From: CP2-2F sp034436355
Lineage (GTDB): Bacteria; Chloroflexota; Anaerolineae; Aggregatilineales; UBA2796
Direction of reading: 5' to 3'
NCBI GenBank assembly: GCA_034436355.1
Contig: DAOTVQ010000044.1
Span: 61,778-125,777, forward strand
DNA: 64,000 nt
The notes under the pieces are model-generated. The model was not told the DNA's origin and did no database searches. It saw only the letters and a list, made by a program, of their open reading frames with translations. Position numbers and translations under genes: made by a program. Below are positions 44,609-53,556 of the stretch, piece by piece (position 1 is the first letter of the stretch; the number at the start of each line of letters is the position of its first letter).

Positions 44609-45847
44609 TTATCTCCCTGTGGTCAGCCCAAAGTAGCGCGAGGCAACATCTAGCACTTCTGGGCTGTGGTAGCTGTGGTGGTTCATATCGAAATTCCAGC
44701 CACTGGTTTGCAGGCTAATGCGCTGCATGCCGTCGTAGCTGTTGCGCGTGCCGCCTAATGCCGTATCCGTGCCGGTCCACCAGAATTCACGAGCGCTGGT
44801 GCCTGTCGTGGCGTGCGCCCACAAGGCACGGTCTTGTGTGTTATAGGTCGCCGCCATGTTACCCATCTGCGGACCGTTGACCACATCGTAGAAGCGCCCT
44901 TCAGGTATGGCGCCAATCGAGGTGCCGAACCAGCCGCGCTCACCGCGCTGGAAGTCACTCTGGTTCACAGCCGGCTGCACGGCAAGGTAGTTATCAATGC
45001 GAGCATTCGGGTTGGCTGCCAAGCCTTCCAACACAAAGCGGTTGCCCAAGCTGTGCGCCACAACGTTCACTTGGCTTTCTGGGTGGAACTGGCGGAACTG
45101 TTCGAGGGCATTACCAAAGCGCGGACCAATCTCGGCTGCATTGGCGTTTGCCTGATAATAATTGCCGGGTGAAACAGAGGTGGTGCCGGCGTCCCACGTC
45201 ACACCAATGATGATCGGCGGCTTGCCATTGCCCTGCCCACTGTCATACAGCGCGGATTAATCCCGCGAGGCTTGCGCAAACCCCTGATCCACACCACCTT
45301 CGCCACCAAGCTGCTCACGGAAGCCATGCACCATGAAGATCACAGGGCGCCCTTCGGGGTTCAGGTTCTGCATAAATTCGGTCATGTTGAAGTTCGGGTC
45401 GCGGAAATTGAGCAGGTAGGCTGGCACAGTGTTCCCTTCGGTGCCGGGCAGTGGCTGATAGCGCGGATCAGGATTGCCGCCGCCCGCTTCGTCACCCCCA
45501 CCGACGCCGCTGTTGCCACCCGAACCACCCTCGCCACCATCGCCGCCGCCCATAAAGAGCGCACCTGCCTCACGTTCAGCCTGCTCTAGTGCGGTTGCAA
45601 TCCGCTGTGTGGCGCTAGAAGCATCGGCAAGGGCAGCCCCAAGCCGCTGCATAGCGGGCGAGACGATGTCTTCCATCTCACGGTAGAAGTTCTGCGCGCC
45701 CTTACCAAGCCAGCCGCCACCTTGCAACGCGGAAAGGCAGTTTTGAATAGTCTGAAACATTTGGCGTGTGGCATCGCTCTGGCGCGAGAAATCATTGCTG
45801 ATCTGGCGCATGTCATCATAATTGCATTGAATAATATTGCCTGCCAT
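44609..45847 (-). pseudogene. WXG100-alpha/beta hydrolase gene interrupted by an in-frame TAA
   Basis: One frame of 412 codons (excluding the final stop) is broken only by a TAA at 45257-45259, codon 197. Residues 1-95 are a WXG100/ESAT-6-like helical hairpin with WLG in the turn (GGWLGKGAQNFY). A Gly-rich linker (about 100-120) leads to an alpha/beta hydrolase: oxyanion strand VIFMVHGF before the stop, then after it PPIIIGVTWDAGT, nucleophile VVAHSLGNR and a late NHHSYHS that may hold the catalytic His. The stop separates the HG motif from the nucleophile, so a truncated product cannot be an active hydrolase. The ATG has AGGAGAG upstream. WXG100-enzyme fusions are typical type VII secretion substrates; no secretion gene is in the window. 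Confidence 0.85.
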
Positions 45848-46197
45848 CGATTGCTCTCCTAAGCGAGATTAGTCATAACCGTACAAGAGCGCATTCAGCA
45901 CGTGGACAATGCAGCACGCTAAAGGCGTGCTATAGATGCAGCGATGTGGTTGGAAAAGCGACTTTATGCCAAAATATTACTGATCAACAGCCAATTTCGG
46001 CAAGGTGAATTTGTTAGAAAATGCAAACACTTGACAGTCAATTGCTCATGGTGCGGGTTAAAGCTGATATAACAGATTCATTGTTTTGAGCAAGCATGTT
46101 ACAAGGCTGTAATAGGTAAGTGGTAAATGTAGCGTGTGGCGCGCTATACTTGCTAAGGTTTTTTGAGCATCCTACAACACATAAGAGGATTTTCTCT
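45848..46197. other. 350-bp divergent intergenic region
   Basis: It lies between the WXG100-hydrolase gene (minus) and ndk (plus) and is AT-rich in its right half. It holds a 7-bp palindrome AGCACGC-TAAAG-GCGTGCT (45913-45931), resembling common dispersed bacterial palindromes, and the ndk -10 box TATACT at 46145-46150. A TTGACA at 46031-46036 and a TGATATAAC at 46065-46073 are not properly spaced to each other. No RNA gene was recognised. Confidence 0.45.
46145..46150 (+). promoter_or_regulatory. ndk -10 box (TATACT)
   Basis: TATACT 47 bp before the GTG start. The -35 region (TGGTAA at 46121-46126, 18-bp spacer) is weak. Confidence 0.4.
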
Positions 46198-46647
46198 GTG
46201 GAACGCACTTTGATCATCGTGAAGCCGGATGGTGTGCAGCGTGGCTTGGTGGGTGAGATTATCCGCCGCTTTGAGCAGCGTGGTTTGCGGATCGTTGGCA
46301 TGAAGTTTATGCAGGTCAGCCGTGCTTTGGCAGAGCAGCACTACGCCATTCACCGCGAAAAGCCCTTCTTCGGCGGCTTGGTGGATTACATTACCTCTAG
46401 CCCGGTAGTGGTGATGGCGCTGGAAGGCACGAATGCTGTGCTGAATGCGCGCAACACCATTGGCGCAACACGCCCACACGAGGCCGCCTCAGGCAGCATT
46501 CGCGGCGATTTCGCCTTAGAGATCGGGCGTAACCTCGTTCACGGCTCGGATAGCGTGGAGAACGGCATCGCCGAGATCGCGCTCTGGTTTAAGCCCGAAG
46601 AATTGGTGGCATGGCAGCGCCAAACCGACCGCTGGATTTTTGAATAG
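46198..46647 (+). CDS. ndk: Nucleoside diphosphate kinase
   Basis: A 149-residue enzyme, the normal NDK length, that moves the terminal phosphate from ATP to other nucleoside diphosphates through a phosphohistidine. It opens ERTLIIVKPDGVQRGLVGEI. The active-site motif is NLVHGSDS, with His115 as the phosphorylated residue. FFGGLVDYITSSPVV, GATRPHEAASGSIRGDF and the EIALWF ending are standard. The start is GTG at 46198 with AAGAGGA upstream; an upstream frame extension is unrelated to the family. It is convergent with rsfS. Confidence 0.97.
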   Translation: MERTLIIVKPDGVQRGLVGEIIRRFEQRGLRIVGMKFMQVSRALAEQHYAIHREKPFFGGLVDYITSSPVVVMALEGTNAVLNARNTIGATRPHEAASGSIRGDFALEIGRNLVHGSDSVENGIAEIALWFKPEELVAWQRQTDRWIFE

Positions 46648-46658
46648 GCCAGCGCCCC

Positions 46659-47027
46659 TTACTGCATCCGCAGCAGCACCTGACCTTCGCGCCACAGGCT
46701 CTCAAGGTCGTAGTAGGCGCGTGCCGTTGGCGAGAATAAGTGGACGATCACATCGCCATAATCCATCAATATCCAGCCGCTTTCGCCGCGCCCTTCAATG
46801 CGTAAGGGCGCCGTTTGGTGTTTCTGCTTCAATTCATCGCGCACGTATTCGGCAATCGCGTTGAGTTGGCGGTCGCTGTTGGCACTGGCAATCACGAAAA
46901 AGTCGGTGATCACGCTCACCATCCGCAAATCCATCAGGGTGATGTCTTCGCCCTTGCGGTCAGCGATCAAATCTACGATTATGCGAGCAATCTCAACTGT
47001 TTCCAGGGTCATTCCTCCTGCTTTCAT
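46659..47027 (-). CDS. rsfS: Ribosome silencing factor RsfS
   Basis: A 122-residue protein of the RsfS/Iojap family, which binds ribosomal protein uL14 and blocks subunit joining when nutrients are short. Core motifs: ITLMDLRMVSVITDFFVIASANSDRQLNAIAEYV, then GRGESGWILMDYGDVIVHLFSPTARAYYDLESLW. The start is uncertain. The ATG at 47027 has no clear ribosome site. An ATG at 47012 lies 1 bp after AGGAGGA, too close for normal use, so the first may be correct. No nadD is next to it, although the two are often linked. Confidence 0.95.
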   Translation of the reverse strand: MKAGGMTLETVEIARIIVDLIADRKGEDITLMDLRMVSVITDFFVIASANSDRQLNAIAEYVRDELKQKHQTAPLRIEGRGESGWILMDYGDVIVHLFSPTARAYYDLESLWREGQVLLRMQ

Positions 47028-47123
47028 TGGCTCATTTTAACACACACTTTACGTGCCAAACAGGGTCTTTACAGGATTTTTGCGGTATGATCAGGGCGAA
47101 ATGGGCGCACAAGTGGGGTCTTG

Positions 47124-47954
47124 ATGGGTTACATTGAACGTAATTTGATCGCAGGCGAGCGCGTGATCTACAAGACGCGCACGCATTGGTGGCTGTGGGC
47201 GTCGTCCCTACTGGGGACGGCACTCTTAGTCATAGGGCTTCAGCCTGCTATCCCTTTGATAATAGATTTAAGCAGGCGTTATCTTCCTAACTTCAACGTA
47301 AGGGCGGAGACTGCTACCTACTTCACCTATGGTGTGCTGTTTCTGGCAGCGGTGGGTGGCATAACCACGCTTGCCCAATTGCTGCAATGGCTGACCGATG
47401 AGATTGGCGTGACGACGCTCCGCATCATCAGCAAGCGCGGCTGGATCGTACGCCATGTAACGGAAGTCTCCCTGACCAAGTTTGAGGCGTGCGAGCTTTC
47501 AGAGAGCCTGCTTGGGCGTTTGCTCGGCTACAAGACGCTGATCGTGACTGGCACCGGCGGCACATCGCACCGCTTCACAATGGTGCGCCATGCGCGCACC
47601 TTGCGCGATCATATTTTGGCACAGGCAGCCAATGGGCAGGCTGCCGCTGGCACAGCGCCGCCGAACCGCCGCGCCGCACCCTCGCCAAGCGTGCTAGACG
47701 ATGTCTTTGCCCGAACGGCGCCGATTGATCAAGTGAAGCGTGCCGCGCAGTTGGTTCAAAGCGGTGATCGGCAGATGGCGGCTGAGCTGGTAAAGCAACT
47801 GGCAGCACACTACCCTGAAGACGCCGATGTGTGGTATTTGGTCGGCTTGCTGCAAGCAGATCGGGCAAAGCAACGCGATGCCTATCAAAAGGCGTTGGCG
47901 CTTAACCCAAACCACCGCTTAGCGCAGACTGCTTTGCAACGTCTAGATCGCTAG
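47124..47954 (+). CDS. Membrane PH-domain (bPH2-like) protein with C-terminal TPR-like helices
   Basis: A 276-residue protein. Two membrane helices lie at about 24-46 and 66-92. A bacterial PH-like domain (YdbT/bPH2 type) follows at about 95-165 (TLRIISKRGWIVRHVTEVSLTKFEACELSESLLGRLLGYKTLIVTG is the core region, given here by its ends TLRIISKRGWIV and GYKTLIVTG). A low-complexity linker leads to a helical C-terminus (about 200-276) with two TPR-like repeats (DADVWYLVGLLQADR, YQKALALNPNHRLAQ). Start ATG at 47124; a TTG directly before it is less likely. It is convergent with phoU, 5 bp apart. Its role is unknown. Confidence 0.75.
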   Translation: MGYIERNLIAGERVIYKTRTHWWLWASSLLGTALLVIGLQPAIPLIIDLSRRYLPNFNVRAETATYFTYGVLFLAAVGGITTLAQLLQWLTDEIGVTTLRIISKRGWIVRHVTEVSLTKFEACELSESLLGRLLGYKTLIVTGTGGTSHRFTMVRHARTLRDHILAQAANGQAAAGTAPPNRRAAPSPSVLDDVFARTAPIDQVKRAAQLVQSGDRQMAAELVKQLAAHYPEDADVWYLVGLLQADRAKQRDAYQKALALNPNHRLAQTALQRLDR

Positions 47955-47959
47955 GCGCA

Positions 47960-48616
47960 CTAGGGATGCTCTTTGATCTCGCCGGTGGCAACGTAAATAG
48001 CGCGCTCGCAGATGTTGGTGGCGCGGTCGCCAACGCGCTCTAGGTTATGCGAGACCCATAGCAAAAAGGTGGCACGCTCAATGACGTGCGGCGTCTCCGT
48101 CATCAAGTCAATCAGTTCGCGGAAGGCGCGCTCTTGAAGCTGACCAATCTCCACATCGCGCTGAATAATCGCCTCAGCAAGGCGCACATCGCGGGTGACG
48201 AAAGACTGGACAGCGCCGCGCACCATCTCGCGCCCGATGACCGCCATCTGCGGAATATCCACCAAAGGGCGCGGCGGCGGTGCATCCACCATGCGCTGGG
48301 CAAGCCGTGCAACGCCGGCGGCGTGGTCGCCAATGCGCTCTAGGTTGGTGGCAACGCTGACCGTGCCAACCAACTGGCGCAAATCCGTGGCGCTTGGGTG
48401 CTGCATCGCCAGCAGGCGGTAGCATTGTTCTTCAATCTCATAGCGCAAGCGGTTCAATTGCTGGTCATTTGCACTGACTTGGGCGGCAAGCGTAGCGTTG
48501 CGTTCCACCAATGCACGCATAGCAAGCATCAAGGCTTGATCAACCATGCTTGCTAAACGCAGCACGTTGTCGCTTAGCTCGATTAGGCTGCGTTCCAAAA
48601 CAGGGCGCATTGGCAT
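47960..48616 (-). CDS. phoU: Phosphate transport regulator PhoU
   Basis: A 218-residue PhoU, the usual length, made of two three-helix-bundle repeats. The metal-binding ExxxD-type motifs are visible in each: ATNLERIGDHAAGVAR in the first and SHNLERVGDRATNICERAIY in the second. It dampens phosphate uptake through the Pst transporter and PhoR signalling. No pst or phoBR genes are in the window. The start is probably the ATG at 48616 or 48610; a longer frame from 48691 adds a Cys-rich stretch not typical of the family. The region upstream is divergent from the first propeller gene. Confidence 0.95.
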   Translation of the reverse strand: MPMRPVLERSLIELSDNVLRLASMVDQALMLAMRALVERNATLAAQVSANDQQLNRLRYEIEEQCYRLLAMQHPSATDLRQLVGTVSVATNLERIGDHAAGVARLAQRMVDAPPPRPLVDIPQMAVIGREMVRGAVQSFVTRDVRLAEAIIQRDVEIGQLQERAFRELIDLMTETPHVIERATFLLWVSHNLERVGDRATNICERAIYVATGEIKEHP

Positions 48617-48794
48617 TGTTAAGAGTCCGTATAAGATTTTCACAGACCTGACGCAATGGGTGCATTTGCACCGCAAGGGTGATCTTATCACTGAATGGCT
48701 GCTAAAACAACAACGTTTCTGCCGAACTGAGGGTGTTTCACTATCCTTTCACGAGTCGCTTAGCCTACGCTTGCCACCTTCGGTGGCTTGCCTG

Positions 48795-48803
48795 TGCTAC
48801 AAT
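48795..48803 (+). promoter_or_regulatory. Extended -10 promoter (TGCTACAAT) for the PD40 operon
   Basis: TGC followed by TACAAT, 33 bp before the ATG at 48837. The 12-mer CTGTGCTACAAT is identical to that before the transglycosylase gene at 1668. Confidence 0.5.
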
Positions 48804-48836
48804 CAGGCACAGTGTTAATCGTAGCAAACCGAGACC

Positions 48837-50834
48837 ATGCGCCCGTACTATCGCTTTAACTTCCGCCCGATTTGGCTGAGCCTGCTTGGACTGGGCTTGC
48901 TTGTGAGCCTGATCGTCAGTGGGACGGTCTATGCAGCGCGCAGCAGCGCCGCCGCGTTCGCCTGCCTACGCATCGCAGGCGATCAGCCCGCCAAAGATTG
49001 GTTGCTTGACCTGCGGACAGGCGTGCTGACCACTGATGCGCGCCCACTCACCGATCCGTTTCGCTATGCACCGCAAAATGCGTGGACTTCACCTGATGGG
49101 CGCTATTACGCCTACACACTGCCCGACCGCAGCTTGACGCGCCGCTTCACGCTCTACATTCAGCCCAACAGCGGCACGGTTGATCCGCAAACGGCGCAGC
49201 AAATCGTCAGTGATTCGGTCATCAACGCTGTGGCGTGGTCGCCCGATGGCAGGCGCGTGCTGTACCTCTACCGTGATGCCAACAATCTACCGTACCTTGG
49301 GCTTGCCAATGCCGATGGCACGCAAAGCAACGTAACGCGCCTGAACACGCCACGCGCTAATGAGATCGCCTTCTTTGGTTGGAGCGCCGATAGCGCTTAC
49401 TTTGCCGTTGGCACGACAGAGGCATTTGGGCGCGTGCTAACCTATTACGAGGCAAATACGCTGCGCCCGAAGACCTTTCCGATCTTCTCTATCTTGCCCT
49501 ATGTGGAAAACGCAGTGTGGGCGGAAAGCGGGCAGCGGCACGCCTACCTACGCACGGATCAGGTTGGGCGCACACGCTTGGTGATTGCCCTGCTCGATTC
49601 GCCCGTCTATGGTGGGGAAGAACTCAACCTTGAGATGCCCTTTCTGCGGAATGCGCGCCTGTTTTGGTCGCCGGATGGCAACTATATTGCCTTGCGCTAT
49701 AACGATCAAAACCTGAATTGGCAGTTGCTGGTCTATGCAGTCGAGCCGCGCAGTTTTCAGCCGCGCCAGATCGCGCAGTTCACACAGGGCAGCCGTTTGT
49801 TATTCCCTGCCAGCGCCGCTTGGAGCGCCGATAGCAGCACGCTTGCCTACTTCCGCGAACGGCGCGGCGGGCGCGACCTGATCGCCTTTCGCCCTGCTAC
49901 CGACGAGACGGAAGTGCTAGTTGAGCGCGTGCTGCTGGCGCAGCAAAACGACTTTCTGTGGGCAATTGAGAACAGCACCCGTCCAACACGCCGTGTGGCA
50001 GTGCCGTTCACCAATGAGCGCGGCGAGATCGGCGTAGACCTGATGAACTTGGATGGCACGGATCGCGTGCCGATTGTGCGTGGCGCCACAGAGATCGAGA
50101 ATGTGCTGTGGTCGCCCGATGGCACGTTGGTGCTTGTGAAGTGGCAGCAGCGCGAGTTTTTTCAGGTGGCGCACTTCATCACATGGGCAGGCACTGATGG
50201 CGGCAATCAGCGCACGATCAACGCTGAAGAATTTGCCCTTGAGCAGGTGATGTGGCTGCGCGAAGGCGGGCAGTTCAGCGGCAAGATCGCCTATACCTAC
50301 ACAGCGTTAACGCGCTACGGCGTCGAGATTCTTGATCTGAACAGCGGCGTGCGGCGCACTTTGGCGCGCAACCTGAACAAAGCACAATCACTCACGCAGG
50401 ATATAAACAGCGGCGTACTCCAATATTGGTGGCTGGCTGCCGACGGCGGCGGTGTAGATGGTTTCACGCTGACGGGTGAACGCCTCTACCGCTACCGCTC
50501 GCCGAGTGGCAGCATTGAGACACCGCAGTTTTCCCGCGCACCAAACGGTGAACGCGCTGCGATGTATGTACGCACCAATAGAGGTTGGGCGTTGCAGGTT
50601 GTGGCGGAAGGTGAGGCAGGTGCAGGGCGTGTGATCGCAACGAGCAGGCAGCCCTTGCCGCCGTTGTGGTCGGCAGATAGCACGCGCTTTGCCGTGTTCG
50701 TCGGCATGGATGGCTCAGGCGCTTTTGGTCTCTTTGGCGTAGAGGCTTACAGTGCAGATGGTGATTTGCTACACACCTATGCGAATGTGCCGCTGCGCTT
50801 TGGCAGCGAGGCACTCTGGACGCGCTGTGAGTGA
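48837..50834 (+). CDS. Membrane-anchored PD40 beta-propeller protein, first copy
   Basis: A 665-residue protein. One N-terminal membrane helix (about residues 13-35, not clearly cleaved) precedes a long extracytoplasmic part with at least six PD40 blades: VAWSPDGRRVLYLY, FFGWSADSAYFAV, LFWSPDGNYIALRY, AAWSADSSTLAYFR, VLWSPDGTLVLVKW and PLWSADSTRFAVFV. It ends LWTRCE. Such TolB-like propellers bind proteins, peptides or glycans; no catalytic residues are evident. The next gene is a divergent paralogue 10 bp downstream with a similar ending (WTRCGYSE). Together with the following DUF1461 gene they form an operon. Confidence 0.8.
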   Translation: MRPYYRFNFRPIWLSLLGLGLLVSLIVSGTVYAARSSAAAFACLRIAGDQPAKDWLLDLRTGVLTTDARPLTDPFRYAPQNAWTSPDGRYYAYTLPDRSLTRRFTLYIQPNSGTVDPQTAQQIVSDSVINAVAWSPDGRRVLYLYRDANNLPYLGLANADGTQSNVTRLNTPRANEIAFFGWSADSAYFAVGTTEAFGRVLTYYEANTLRPKTFPIFSILPYVENAVWAESGQRHAYLRTDQVGRTRLVIALLDSPVYGGEELNLEMPFLRNARLFWSPDGNYIALRYNDQNLNWQLLVYAVEPRSFQPRQIAQFTQGSRLLFPASAAWSADSSTLAYFRERRGGRDLIAFRPATDETEVLVERVLLAQQNDFLWAIENSTRPTRRVAVPFTNERGEIGVDLMNLDGTDRVPIVRGATEIENVLWSPDGTLVLVKWQQREFFQVAHFITWAGTDGGNQRTINAEEFALEQVMWLREGGQFSGKIAYTYTALTRYGVEILDLNSGVRRTLARNLNKAQSLTQDINSGVLQYWWLAADGGGVDGFTLTGERLYRYRSPSGSIETPQFSRAPNGERAAMYVRTNRGWALQVVAEGEAGAGRVIATSRQPLPPLWSADSTRFAVFVGMDGSGAFGLFGVEAYSADGDLLHTYANVPLRFGSEALWTRCE

Positions 50835-50844
50835 GGAAAGATTG

Positions 50845-52770
50845 ATGCAAAAATGGTTATTTCGGCTGCGCGGCGTCTTTTTCGTGGCGGGCTTGGCAGC
50901 GGCGCTAACGCTAAGTGCCTTCACCAGTGTTGGCATGGTGCGCGGCAGGCAAGATTACGGCTGTCTGACCTTCAACGGCTATATCTTCGACCTAGCGAAT
51001 GGGATCGCGCTGCCCCACACTTACAGCCCACCTTCAAACCTACCTCAGGACGATCTCTCGCCGAATGGTCGCTATCGGTTGGTGCGGCACTATGATGAGC
51101 AAGGCGCCCTTCGGCTGGAACTGTTAACCCAAGACGGCAGCGCACCGCCGCGTCTGTTGCAAGCAGGTATGCATGGCTGGGTGCGGACGTTTTGGTCGCC
51201 CGATAGCCGCTGGCTTGCCATCCTTTGGCAGATGAGCAGCGGTGAGATGTACCTAAGTGTGGCAGATATACACAACGAACGGGTTATCACACATCCTGAA
51301 AATGCCTATCAGGATGTGGGCTGGTCGCCCGATAGCCAATATCTGTGGGCGCGGACAAGCGTTAACCTCTTCCTTTGGTCAGCAGAGTCAGGCATGTTGA
51401 AGGAATCTTCGCTGCCCTCAGCCCCTTATGCAAGTGTTCCCGTCTTCAACCATGCAGGCAATCAGCTTGCTTATCTGCTCAGCCACGATAGCCAAACCTT
51501 CGAGGCGATCATTGCTACACCACACGGCGTGCTGCGCCAATTGCCAACTGAGTATGTTACTTGGGAGCAGAGTCCCTTGCTGTGGTCACCCAATGATCGC
51601 CATATTGCCTACACCTTTGAGCGGTTCCCGCGTGAGCAAATCATGGTCATTGCTGCTGATGGCGGGGTGCATTCGGTGGCATTGGTGGCACGGCGCGGCG
51701 ATTCCCTCTCACGGGCGCTGTTTTACTGGTCGGCGGATGGCGAGTCCATCTTCTATCTGCAAGATGAGGGTGAAAGTCCGTTAACGTGGCATTGGGTTGG
51801 CTACCACATTGCAACGCGGCAGCATAGCCCTGTTGTGACGAACCTTGCCATGCGCCCGTATTTCTCGCCGCGCAACAATGGGCAGATGATCTTGGTATGG
51901 CGGAACGCAAGCGGCAAACGAAACGCTGCGCTGATGCGCTTCGACGGCAGCGAACGCACACTGCTCTTTGAAAATGCCGACGATGTGGGCAATCCGTACT
52001 GGTCGCCCGACGGGAAATTTGCCGCGTTTGTGTGGGGAACAGGCGAGGGTGCAGCACGCCATACGCGCCTGCTGTGGGTAAACGCTGAGACGGGCGCCGT
52101 CCAAACACTGAGTGATGGGCTGTGGGATGCGCGTGATTTGCGTTGGCTTGGCAGCAGCGAAGGGTTGTTCTTTGTGGCAGAACGCGGCGGCACAGATGGC
52201 AAACCAACCTACCATGCGGAGTATCTATCACCTAGCACGGGCGCGCACCATGTGCTGGCGGCTGATAAGGAATCGTTTGGCACAGTGCTGTGGCAAGGCA
52301 GCGATCTGCAATTTTGGTGGCGCAACGGCAACAGGCTGGGTGTGGAGCGCTACGCGCCGAATGGCGAGGTGATCTTCCGCTACGCAGTTGAGGATGATGG
52401 CAGCACGCCTATCCACAGCAATATCAACTTTCAGGAGAACGGCGGCGCCCTTGTGATGGGCGTTTATCCGCAGGTTTTCCCTGCACCAAACGCGGACTAT
52501 GCAGCGTTGAAAGTTGGCAAACTGGGGGATGAGACGCTCTACCTAACTCGGCAAGATGGCACATGGCAAGCCATACGGGATGGGCTAAGCGGCTTGGGCG
52601 ATCCGTTGTGGTCGGTGGATGGTGCGCGGGTGGCGTTTACGCAATCGGTGAGCCGTGCAGCGGCAACTTTGGAAATCGTCAACGCCAACGGTGCGCTCAT
52701 TCGGCGTGTGGAAGGCTTTGGCGGTATATTTTTTAGGTTGAAGTGGACGCGCTGTGGGTACTCCGAATGA
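50845..52770 (+). CDS. Membrane-anchored PD40 beta-propeller protein, second copy
   Basis: A 641-residue paralogue of the preceding protein. The start ATG at 50845 follows GAGGAAAG; a frame from 50752 overlaps the previous gene and has no signal. The N-terminal helix (about 8-32) is an anchor or signal peptide. Blades include TFWSPDSRWLAILW, VGWSPDSQYLWAR, LLWSPNDRHIAYTF, FYWSADGESIFYLQ, PYWSPDGKFAAFVWG and PLWSVDGARVAFTQ. It ends KWTRCGYSE, like the first copy. The stop overlaps the ATG of the DUF1461 gene (ATGA). The function is unknown. Confidence 0.8.
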   Translation: MQKWLFRLRGVFFVAGLAAALTLSAFTSVGMVRGRQDYGCLTFNGYIFDLANGIALPHTYSPPSNLPQDDLSPNGRYRLVRHYDEQGALRLELLTQDGSAPPRLLQAGMHGWVRTFWSPDSRWLAILWQMSSGEMYLSVADIHNERVITHPENAYQDVGWSPDSQYLWARTSVNLFLWSAESGMLKESSLPSAPYASVPVFNHAGNQLAYLLSHDSQTFEAIIATPHGVLRQLPTEYVTWEQSPLLWSPNDRHIAYTFERFPREQIMVIAADGGVHSVALVARRGDSLSRALFYWSADGESIFYLQDEGESPLTWHWVGYHIATRQHSPVVTNLAMRPYFSPRNNGQMILVWRNASGKRNAALMRFDGSERTLLFENADDVGNPYWSPDGKFAAFVWGTGEGAARHTRLLWVNAETGAVQTLSDGLWDARDLRWLGSSEGLFFVAERGGTDGKPTYHAEYLSPSTGAHHVLAADKESFGTVLWQGSDLQFWWRNGNRLGVERYAPNGEVIFRYAVEDDGSTPIHSNINFQENGGALVMGVYPQVFPAPNADYAALKVGKLGDETLYLTRQDGTWQAIRDGLSGLGDPLWSVDGARVAFTQSVSRAAATLEIVNANGALIRRVEGFGGIFFRLKWTRCGYSE

Positions 52771-53444
52771 TCCGATTTCACACGCCTGCTGCCCTCCTGA
52801 TCGCCCTGCTGACGCCGCTTCTGCTGGTGCTGCTTGGTGTGCGCCTGTTGATGAGCGAGCCATACCTTGCCCTTGCCTATCGCCTGCCCAACTTTCCCGC
52901 CGACCCGTATGGCTTCACGCTTGAAGATCGGCTGCGCTATGCGCCTTACGCCGTGCAATTTCTGGTGTATGGTGCACCGCCCGCCTTCCTTGCCGATCTA
53001 ACTTTTCCCGATGGTGCGCCTTTGTTCAATGCCCGTGAAGTCGCGCATATGGTGGATGTGCAGCAAGTGACGGGTGTGGCGCTGCTGGCGTTTGCCCTGC
53101 TGAGCGTGTTGGCTGTGGTGATAGTGATCCTTCTGTTGCGAAGCGACTCCGGGCGTGCGGCATTGCGGCGCGGCTTGCGCGGTGGTGCGCTGCTGACGTG
53201 GGCATTGCTGGCGGCGTTGGTGGTATACATCTTCCTCGATTGGGATCACTTCTTTGATTCCTTTCACGATCTGTTCTTTGCTGAAGGCACTTGGCGCTTC
53301 CTAATGTCTGATACGCTGATACGGCTGTTCCCGATCCGCTTCTGGCAAGATGCCGCGCTGATCTTGGGTGGCTTCTGCACGCTTGGCGGGCTGCTGCTCT
53401 ATGTTGCTGCTTGGCGCTGGACTCGGCACAGCCTGAAGCGCTAG
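52767..53444 (+). CDS. DUF1461/TIGR01906-like integral membrane protein
   Basis: A 225-residue protein with four membrane helices. The first is near the N-terminus (AALLIALLTPLLLVLLGVRLL), then comes an extracytoplasmic loop of about 75 residues containing FNAREVAHMVDVQQV, then two adjacent helices, the loop LDWDHFFDSFHDLFFAEGTW, and a last helix near the C-terminus. The HMxDV and FDxFHxxFF phrases are those of the TIGR01906 family, of unknown function. The start overlaps the stop of the second propeller gene by 4 bp, so translation is coupled. A membrane partner for the propellers is a fair guess from position. Confidence 0.78.
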   Translation: MIRFHTPAALLIALLTPLLLVLLGVRLLMSEPYLALAYRLPNFPADPYGFTLEDRLRYAPYAVQFLVYGAPPAFLADLTFPDGAPLFNAREVAHMVDVQQVTGVALLAFALLSVLAVVIVILLLRSDSGRAALRRGLRGGALLTWALLAALVVYIFLDWDHFFDSFHDLFFAEGTWRFLMSDTLIRLFPIRFWQDAALILGGFCTLGGLLLYVAAWRWTRHSLKR

Positions 53445-53449
53445 GCTGC

Positions 53450-53467
53450 CCTACCCAAACGGGTAGG
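53450..53467 (+). terminator. Small hairpin after the DUF1461 gene
   Basis: CCTACCC-AAAC-GGGTAGG (7-bp stem), 6 bp after the stop codon, without a T-run. A weak -10-like TATGAT at 53514-53519 lies upstream of the next gene. Confidence 0.35.
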
Positions 53468-53556
53468 TGCCTTCCGCTACGAAGGTAGGATGCTCAACCT
53501 AGCCAACCTGCCGTATGATTGCGGCACGTTTAACAAGCATTCAGGAGCATGAGACA

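Noticed and set aside
44609..45202. A separate hydrolase gene starting at GTG 45202
   Set aside because: The frame is continuous with the WXG100 part upstream of the TAA, and the hydrolase oxyanion strand lies before the stop, so this is the second half of one gene.
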